Below, piece by piece: positions 5,214 through 9,624 of a stretch of DNA of 9,624 bases (position 1 is the stretch's first letter; each line of letters starts with the position of its first letter). Origin of the DNA: Spirochaetes bacterium RBG_16_67_19 (GTDB lineage: Bacteria; Spirochaetota; Spirochaetia; SZUA-6; DRHE01); NCBI GenBank assembly GCA_001829505.1, contig MIBK01000188.1:1-9624 (forward strand), given 5' to 3'. A model generated the notes under the pieces. That model made no database searches, had not been told where the DNA came from, and saw nothing but the letters and a program-made list of their open reading frames with translations. A program made the translations under genes and the position numbers.

Positions 5214-6202
5214 GACCCCTCGCGTACCTGCCATTGCCCGGCCTGGGCGTCGTAGCCGACCGCGTCGAAGCCCAGGGTGACGGTTTTCCCGTCCTCTCCG
5301 GCCAGCTTCAGGGTGCGGGTGAAGATGTTGACGTCCAGCACCTTGAGGGTCTGGCCGCCGGCCCGCAGGCGGGCGCCCTCCGAGGGCAGCCCCCGCCGGC
5401 ATTCCCGGTAGGTGTCGTACTCGTAGGCCAGGCAGCAAAGCAGGCGCCCGCAGGGCCCGGAAATCTTCATGGAGTTGAGGGTCAGGTTCTGCTCCTTGGC
5501 CATCTTGATGGAAACCGCCTTGAGCTTGTCGGTGATCCCGTGGCAGCAATAGGTGCGGCCGCAGACCCCCACCCCCCCGACCACCCGGGCCTCGTCCCGG
5601 ACGCCGATCTGCCGCAGCTCGATGCGCATCTTGAAAATGCCCACCAGGTCCTTGACCAGCTCGCGGAAGTCCACCCTCGCCTCGGCGGTGAAATAGAACA
5701 GGATCTTGGCCTCCCCCACCAGGTAGTGGGCGCTCACCAGCTTCATGTCCAGGCCGTGCTCGGCGATCTTGTTCCGGCAGACCTGAAAGGCGTTGGCCTC
5801 CCGCTGGGCGCAGGCGTGGCAGCGCTCCACCTCCTCGCGGCTGGCCTTGCGCTCGATGGCCGCCATCTCCTCCCCGCCGGCCCTGCCCGCGACCTGGCCC
5901 TGGACCCTGCCCAGCTCGGCCCCGTAGCGGGTGGGCACGATGACGAAATCCCCGCGGGCCAGGCCCAGGGCGCGATCCGCCTGGTATACCTCGGTGGCGC
6001 TGGAATGCACGATCTTGACCCGGTAGCGGGTCGTGCCGGCTTCTCCGGCTGCCCCATCCCCGGCTGACGCTTCCCCGGCTGCTCCGCTTGGAGGCTGGGC
6101 CGCCTCGACGGCGTCGGCGGTCTCGGCAGCCCGCTCTTCCGCGCTCACTCCGTCCGCCGCGTCCCCCTGCGGGGGCAATTCCTTGACCTCTGGGCTATTC
6201 AT
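5210..6202 (-). CDS. ricT: RicT/YaaT (PSP1 C-terminal domain) Fe-S protein
   Basis: 330 residues, longer than Bacillus subtilis YaaT by an Ala/Glu/Gly-rich N-terminal extension (about 1-57). The core matches the family closely: EHGLDMKLV, ILFYFTAEARVDFRELVKDLVGIF, RIELRQIGVRDEA, VGVCGRTYCC (Cys214, 219, 220), VSIKMAKEQNLTLN and KISGPCGRLLCCLAYE (Cys251, 256, 257). In B. subtilis RicT forms a complex with RicA and RicF that carries [4Fe-4S] clusters and acts with RNase Y on mRNA maturation; whether that holds here is inference, and the partners are not in this window. An additional CHAC (128-131) precedes the usual Cys142. AAGGAG (6208-6213) lies 5 nt before the ATG at 6202. It follows yaaR by 20 bp. 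Confidence 0.95.
   Translation of the reverse strand: MNSPEVKELPPQGDAADGVSAEERAAETADAVEAAQPPSGAAGEASAGDGAAGEAGTTRYRVKIVHSSATEVYQADRALGLARGDFVIVPTRYGAELGRVQGQVAGRAGGEEMAAIERKASREEVERCHACAQREANAFQVCRNKIAEHGLDMKLVSAHYLVGEAKILFYFTAEARVDFRELVKDLVGIFKMRIELRQIGVRDEARVVGGVGVCGRTYCCHGITDKLKAVSIKMAKEQNLTLNSMKISGPCGRLLCCLAYEYDTYRECRRGLPSEGARLRAGGQTLKVLDVNIFTRTLKLAGEDGKTVTLGFDAVGYDAQAGQWQVREGS
6041..6085. repeat. 15-bp repeat (3 copies) in the ricT N-terminal extension
   Basis: Three imperfect 15-bp units at 6041-6055, 6056-6070 and 6071-6085 share a YCCGGCTG core. On the minus strand they encode five-residue units near GEASA, GDGAA, GEAG, part of the low-complexity extension before the conserved RicT core. 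Slippage expansion is the simplest explanation. Confidence 0.65.
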
Positions 6203-6222
6203 GCAGGCTCCTTGAAGACTTT

Positions 6223-6708
6223 TCAGGTCAGCAGGTCAACCAGCAGGCCGCGGATTTCATTGACCCGGCCCAGGAGGTCCAGCTGACGGTGCTGGTCGGC
6301 CAGCAGGTCCGCGACCAGGCGTTCCAGCTTCTGGTCGATGACCCGGATCTGGGTGAAGCGCTTGCGCCTGACCACCCCGGCCCCGGAGCTGCGCTCCTCC
6401 ATGGCCAGCATGCGGGCCAGCACCAAGTCCAGGAAGCCCCGCACCGCCGAGCGGTAGCCCTTGATGGCCTCCAGGCTCTGGGCTTCAAGCAGGTGATCGC
6501 CGCTGGAATGCACCTCGTCGAGCAGCTCTTCCAGGCTGCGGCGCCGGCGCCCGGAGCGGTCGTAGTCGCCCGCGGCGGCTTCCCCCTCCTGCGCTTCCCG
6601 CACGGCCTCCGCGAACTGCCTGCGGCCCACCGGGGCCTTTTTGCGGGTCTTCTTTTCGTCGGAGCGCTTGGAGAAAAAGGCCGCGTCGAGGGGGTCTACC
6701 TTATCCAT
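6223..6708 (-). CDS. yaaR: YaaR-like (DUF327) protein
   Basis: 161 residues, close to the usual length of this family. The N-terminus is charged (MDKVDPLDAAFFSKRSDEKKTRKKAPVGRR, residues 1-30). It is followed by helical segments with SLEELLDEVHSSGDHLL, SLEAIKGYRSAVRGFLDLVLARML and RKRFTQIRVIDQKLERLVADLLADQHRQLDLLGRVNEIRGLLVDLLT, the family's IKxYRxAVxxFL and IxxIDxKLxxL texture. The biochemical function is unknown; a cytoplasmic helical protein is expected. The start overlaps the bactofilin stop (ATGGATAA, 6701-6708) with no clear ribosome site, implying coupled translation. In Bacillus, yaaR lies close to yaaT (with holB between), so its position just before ricT is a conserved association that supports both calls. 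Confidence 0.88.
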   Translation of the reverse strand: MDKVDPLDAAFFSKRSDEKKTRKKAPVGRRQFAEAVREAQEGEAAAGDYDRSGRRRRSLEELLDEVHSSGDHLLEAQSLEAIKGYRSAVRGFLDLVLARMLAMEERSSGAGVVRRKRFTQIRVIDQKLERLVADLLADQHRQLDLLGRVNEIRGLLVDLLT

Positions 6709-7156
6709 TCGAGCTGGAGGCGGCGACCAGGGTTTTCTCGGCAGGGGGCCGCGGGGAAACCCCCGCCTGGACGGCGGGGCCCCGGGCCTGGGCCTCGCGC
6801 GTGGCCGGCTGCTGGGCGACGATCCGGCAGTTGCCGTTCAGGATCACCCCTTCCTCCACGATGAAGCGGGGGCTGGCCACGTTGCCCAGGACCACCCCGG
6901 TGGACAGGATGATCACCTTCTCCTCGGCGAAGATGTTGCCCTTTACCACCCCTCCGACCACCACCGTGCCGGCATAGACGGTGCACTCGGCGCGGCCGTT
7001 CTTGCCCACCAGGACCTTGCCCTTGGTGCGCACCGTGCCGCAGAAATCCCCGTCGATGCGCAGCAGGCCGTTCAGGTCCAGCTCGCCGTTGAAGCGGGTG
7101 CCCTCCCCGATGATCGAATTGATGTAGGCGCTGTCGGGCAGTTGTGCTTCGTTCAC
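6701..7156 (-). CDS. Bactofilin
   Basis: 151 residues from a GTG at 7156. Bactofilins are small cytoskeletal proteins that polymerise through a right-handed beta-helix and recruit cell-wall enzymes to particular membrane sites. The core (about 12-112) is typical: SIIGEGTRFNGELDLNGLLRIDG, then repeating G-x-V/I strands (GKVLVGKNGRAECTVYAG, GGVVKGNIFAEEKVIILSTG) and a closing VEEGVILNGNCRI. A Pro/Ala-rich tail of about 40 residues follows, as in many members. The GTG overlaps the M23 stop by 4 bp (GTGA, 7153-7156) without a clear ribosome site, so the peptidase and bactofilin are made together, a pairing known from other bacteria in which the bactofilin places an M23 peptidase. Confidence 0.95.
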   Translation of the reverse strand: MNEAQLPDSAYINSIIGEGTRFNGELDLNGLLRIDGDFCGTVRTKGKVLVGKNGRAECTVYAGTVVVGGVVKGNIFAEEKVIILSTGVVLGNVASPRFIVEEGVILNGNCRIVAQQPATREAQARGPAVQAGVSPRPPAEKTLVAASSSNG

Positions 7157-8184
7157 TTGGATTCGATCAGCGGGCTGCGGATACTCAGGAATTGCTTGGG
7201 ATCCACCACGTTGGTGCCGATGCCCACCTCGTAGTGCAGGTGCGGCCCGGTGGAGAGCCCGGAGTTGCCCATGTAGCCGATGACCTGTCCCCTGCGCACT
7301 TCCTGCCCGAGCTGGACCACCCAGCGGTCCAGATGGCCGTAGCGGGTGTGGAACCCGTAATCGTGGCGCAGCACGACGAACCTGCCCAGTCCCAGGGAGT
7401 CCTCGCCGGTTCTCAAGACCTTGCCGTTGGCCGTGGCCACGATCGGCGTGCCGTAGCCCCAGGCGATGTCGATGCCCTTGTGCACGTAGGCTCCGCCCGT
7501 GAAGGGGTTGCGGGAGAAGCCGAAATCATTGGTGATGTTGCCCCGGGCCCCCTTGAGCGGCCACAGGGAGGGAATGTCCACCAGCAGCGCGCGCTGGGCC
7601 TGCAGCAGCTTGTGGATCTCCGAAAGCGGCGCCACCGAGTTGTCCAGGTAGCTGCGCAGGCTGCGCAGCTCGCTCAAGTCCCGCAGGTTGCCTTCGTCCA
7701 GCTCCTCCAGGCTCACCAGGGTGGTCAGCTCCCCGCCGACCCCTTTTTCCAGGTAGTTGGCCGCGTCCTCGGTGCCCACCACGCTGAGCACCTCCTCCAT
7801 CCGGGCCTTGAAGTCCTTGGCCACTTTGCGCAGCTCGATGATTTCGTCCTTGAAGCTCTCCAGCGAGGTCTCGCTGGCGTTCAGGTTCCTGGCGATCCGC
7901 ACGTAGCGCTCGTTGGTGCCGGTGAAATGGGTGGCCAGCACGATGAAGCCGGCCAGCACCAGGCCCATCAGGGAGATGACGAAGATCAGGGTGAACACGG
8001 AGATCTGGAAATTGAAGATCCGTTTCTCCGAATGGGGGATGAACATGACCGTGAACCGCTGCCGGCCCTTCTGGTAGACGCGTTTGCAGAAGGCGGCCAG
8101 TGACTGCCAGCGCTGGCGCAGCCACTTTTGCAGGCCGTTCACGACTTCGTTCTCCAGCCGCTTATATTGATGCGCAGGTGACAC
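7153..8184 (-). CDS. Membrane-anchored M23 (LytM-type) peptidase
   Basis: 343 residues from a GTG at 8184, with AAGGAG (8193-8198) 8 nt upstream. An unusual basic cytoplasmic segment (1-57, ending HSEKRIFNFQ) leads into one membrane helix (about 58-86). A coiled-coil-like stalk (about 95-200, ESFKDEIIELRKVAKDFKAR, LRDLSELRSLRSYLDN) and a C-terminal M23 domain (about 205-335) follow. Zinc ligands are intact: H235-x3-D239 and H315-L-H317, with H284 in RYGHL, so it is predicted to be an active glycyl or cross-link endopeptidase on peptidoglycan in the periplasm. It lacks a cleavable signal peptide. As first gene of the bactofilin, yaaR, ricT run, its cytoplasmic tail is the natural candidate for contacting bactofilin. 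Confidence 0.95.
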   Translation of the reverse strand: MSPAHQYKRLENEVVNGLQKWLRQRWQSLAAFCKRVYQKGRQRFTVMFIPHSEKRIFNFQISVFTLIFVISLMGLVLAGFIVLATHFTGTNERYVRIARNLNASETSLESFKDEIIELRKVAKDFKARMEEVLSVVGTEDAANYLEKGVGGELTTLVSLEELDEGNLRDLSELRSLRSYLDNSVAPLSEIHKLLQAQRALLVDIPSLWPLKGARGNITNDFGFSRNPFTGGAYVHKGIDIAWGYGTPIVATANGKVLRTGEDSLGLGRFVVLRHDYGFHTRYGHLDRWVVQLGQEVRRGQVIGYMGNSGLSTGPHLHYEVGIGTNVVDPKQFLSIRSPLIESK

Positions 8185-8224
8185 GCAAGGATCTCCTTAA
8201 TCTGGCGCGGACGAGTATTGGTAC

Positions 8225-8253
8225 ACATTATCACTTGGCCCGGGCTTTGTCAA
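8225..8253 (-). promoter_or_regulatory. Promoter of the M23-bactofilin-yaaR-ricT operon
   Basis: Perfect -35 TTGACA (8253-8248) on the minus strand. The -10 is either TAATGT (8230-8225, 17-bp spacer) or the better-matching GATAAT (8232-8227, 15-bp spacer) in the string TGATAATGT. Initiation near 8220 gives a short leader to the GTG at 8184 containing AAGGAGAT. Confidence 0.65.
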
Positions 8254-8257
8254 ATAA

Positions 8258-8289
8258 TTGTTGACTCCCCCCCCTCTTCGTGATAATCT
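8258..8289 (+). promoter_or_regulatory. Promoter of tatD-dus
   Basis: TTGACT (8261-8266), a C-rich 17-bp spacer and TAATCT (8284-8289), or GATAAT (8282-8287) with either TTGACT at 15 bp or TTGTTG (8258-8263) at 18 bp. It mirrors the divergent M23 promoter: both read TTGACW, 14 bp, TGATAAT. The leader to the ATG at 8348 would be about 50 nt. The eight-C run in the spacer could be length-variable. Confidence 0.55.
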
Positions 8290-8347
8290 TCTGTTCTTAC
8301 AGCTCTGCAAGCCGCCGGGGCCGGCAAACGTCAAGTGGAAAAAGGAA

Positions 8348-9121
8348 ATGAGACTTTTCGATACACACGCCCACATAGGACTCATCACCGAAGACCCCAT
8401 CGAGCAGCTGCTTACCGTCCAGGAGGCCAAGCAGGAGAGCGTTGAGGGCATCGTCAGCATCTGCAACAACCTCCGGGACTTCTACCAGATCTATCCAAAC
8501 CTGAAAAGCGAAGAGAGCATCTACCACAGTATCGGCGTTTCCCCCTCCGAGGTTGCGCACCCCGGGGAGGACTGGGAAGCCAAGGTCAGCGAGGGGGCGC
8601 GCCTGGAGCGCGTGGTGGCGGTGGGCGAGATCGGGCTGGATTACTACCACAAGTTCGGGGCCCGCGACGCCCAGGTGGAGCTCTTCATCCGCCAGCTGGA
8701 CCTGGCCCAGAAGCTGGGCAAGCCGGTGATCATCCACAACCGCGAAGCCGGGGGCGACGTGCTGGAAATCCTGCGGGAGCGGCTGCCGGAGCGCGGCGGC
8801 GTGCTGCACTGCTATTCCGAGGACTACGAGTACGCCAAGAAGGCGCTGCAGCTGAACCTTTACATCTCCTTCGCCGGCAACGTCACCTACCGCAACGCCA
8901 AGAACCTGCACGACACGGCCCGCCAGATGCCCCTGGAGCGCATGCTGATCGAGTCCGAATCCCCCTTCATGGTCCCCGCCGCCTTCCGCGGCAAGAGGAA
9001 CAAGCCCTCTTACCTGAAGGAAACGGCGGTTTTCGTCGCGGAGCTCCGCGGCCTGCCGGTGGAGGAGTTGGCCGAAGCCCTGCTGGCCAACAGCCTGAGG
9101 TTCTTCGGCCTCGACTCCTAG
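8348..9121 (+). CDS. tatD: TatD-family metal-dependent hydrolase
   Basis: 257 residues, family-typical length. TatD proteins are cytoplasmic TIM-barrel nucleases or phosphodiesterases using two metal ions. Ligand motifs are visible: DTHAH (5-9, H7/H9), GEIGLDYYH (93-101, E94), VIIHNRE (H130) and VLHCYSED (H154). The final motif is IESESP (201-206), where the family normally has ETDSP, so the usual acidic Asp is Glu204. The family's GIHP segment reads GVSP (63-66). RGKRN-P-YL (214-223) and the LAEALLANSLRFFGL end are typical. The ATG at 8348 begins exactly before the DTHAH strand; the purine-rich AAAGGA upstream is close to it, so initiation may be weak. The next gene follows by 7 bp. It shares its divergent control region with the M23 operon. 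Confidence 0.94.
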   Translation: MRLFDTHAHIGLITEDPIEQLLTVQEAKQESVEGIVSICNNLRDFYQIYPNLKSEESIYHSIGVSPSEVAHPGEDWEAKVSEGARLERVVAVGEIGLDYYHKFGARDAQVELFIRQLDLAQKLGKPVIIHNREAGGDVLEILRERLPERGGVLHCYSEDYEYAKKALQLNLYISFAGNVTYRNAKNLHDTARQMPLERMLIESESPFMVPAAFRGKRNKPSYLKETAVFVAELRGLPVEELAEALLANSLRFFGLDS

Positions 9122-9128
9122 CCCCCCC

Positions 9129-9624
9129 TTGAGCCTCCTGGCGGAGGTCCACCTCCCGAATCTGACCATCCCCGGCAACCTTTTCATGGCCCCCATGGCG
9201 GGCTATACGGACGCGGCTTTCCGCGCCCTGTGCGTGGAACAGGGCGCCTTCCTGTGCTTCACGGAGATGGTTTCCGCCGAGGGGCTGGCCCGCGGCGGGG
9301 AGCCGACCTGGGCCCTGTTGAGTAGGGCAGAAAACGAGACCCACTGGGGCGTGCAGCTGTTCGGCTCCGAGCCGCGCGCCCTGGCCGCCGCCGCGAACCT
9401 GCTGGCCCCTTTGCGGCCTTCCCTGCTGGACCTGAACTGCGGCTGCTCCGTGCCCAAGGTGCTGAAGGCAGGGGCCGGGGCCTCGCTCCTGCGCTCCCCG
9501 GAGCGCCTGGCCGCTCTGGTGCGGGCCATACGGGAGAACAGCGAGGCGCCCGTGACGGTCAAGATACGCTCCGGCTGGGATTCCGCCTCGCTCAACTATC
9601 TGCAGGTGGCCGAGGCGGCCGTCC
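9129..9624 (+). CDS. tRNA-dihydrouridine synthase (Dus), N-terminal part
   Basis: About 165 residues are visible before the window ends. Dus enzymes reduce specific uridines in tRNA using FMN and NADPH. The sequence follows the family: NLFMAPMAGYTDAAFR (17-32), FTEMVSAEG (44-52), VQLFGSEP (75-82), DLNCGCSVPKVLKAGAGASLL (101-121) holding the catalytic Cys106 position, and PVTVKIRSGWD (141-151). The expected GCP reads GCS at 106-107. The TTG at 9129 is chosen because it places 20 residues before APMAG, as in homologues, and gives an N-terminal MSL; no ribosome site precedes it. It starts 7 bp after the tatD stop, so coupled translation is likely. It is closest in pattern to DusB-like bacterial enzymes, but the specificity is undetermined. 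Confidence 0.93.
   Translation, partial: MSLLAEVHLPNLTIPGNLFMAPMAGYTDAAFRALCVEQGAFLCFTEMVSAEGLARGGEPTWALLSRAENETHWGVQLFGSEPRALAAAANLLAPLRPSLLDLNCGCSVPKVLKAGAGASLLRSPERLAALVRAIRENSEAPVTVKIRSGWDSASLNYLQVAEAAV

Noticed and set aside
5177..6067. Plus-strand frame opposite ricT
   Set aside because: Gly/Pro/Leu/Ala-rich shadow, no motifs; ricT is unambiguous on the other strand.
7144..8103. Plus-strand frame opposite the M23 peptidase
   Set aside because: Shadow frame rich in His, Gln, Val and Gly; the zinc-ligand motifs are in the minus-strand protein.
8258..8347. Longer N-terminus for TatD from an upstream codon
   Set aside because: It would start inside the promoter, and the added residues are unlike any TatD; the family begins a few residues before the HxH motif.

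Overview
This is a high-GC bacterial chromosome segment that carries core genes. The lineage is probably Spirochaetota. The reasons are the 5' part of a 16S rRNA gene with a spirochaete-like V1 region, and a membrane-anchored M23 peptidase, bactofilin, YaaR-like and RicT run whose M23 protein has the N-terminal 'HSEKRIFNFQIS' stretch I associate with spirochaetal homologues. The placement is inference and needs a 16S or adk search. I see no mobile element, CRISPR array, tRNA or foreign-looking block.

Layout. (1) Positions 1-186, minus strand: 5' end of 16S rRNA. (2) Positions 187-591: a control region with an rRNA leader (GNRA hairpin, boxA-like site, short palindrome, a five-copy 17-bp tandem array) and a TTGACA promoter placed back to back with a plus-strand TTGACG. 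(3) Positions 592-1475, plus: a duplicated zinc-knuckle protein overlapping adk (zinc-type adenylate kinase). (4) Positions 1479-3631, minus: a membrane GT2 glycosyltransferase overlapping a TPR lipoprotein, whose 3' end is a string of 21-bp palindromic units. (5) Positions 3700-4901, plus: a PlsC-family acyltransferase with a long out-of-phase overlap into an unrecognised 156-residue protein, closed by a bidirectional terminator. (6) Positions 4951-8184, minus: M23 peptidase > bactofilin > YaaR > RicT > an unannotated 57-residue Cys-rich protein, the first four tightly packed. (7) Positions 8348-9624, plus: tatD, then a tRNA-dihydrouridine synthase cut by the window edge.

How the genes fit together. 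The minus-strand run starting at 8184 looks like a cell-envelope and shape operon. A LytM-type peptidase with one membrane segment faces the periplasm and a bactofilin polymer would position it from the cytoplasm. They are co-transcribed with YaaR and RicT; the RicT homologue in Bacillus is an Fe-S protein of the RNase Y-associated Ric complex, and yaaR lies close to yaaT (ricT) there too. The GT2/TPR pair and plsC are divergent and both concern the envelope (glycosylation of a lipid or polymer, phospholipid synthesis).

The most interesting signals are in the non-coding DNA: a repeated divergent-promoter geometry (TGTCAA-N7-TTGACK at two loci), a 17-bp tandem array that the rRNA promoter should transcribe, overlapping promoters that predict leaderless mRNAs at 3632-3699, and a palindromic 21-bp unit repeat that also encodes a protein tail. 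The two small Cys-rich proteins and a TatD with a D-to-E change at its last metal-site motif are the most interesting coding observations. No clearly new multi-gene system is visible.
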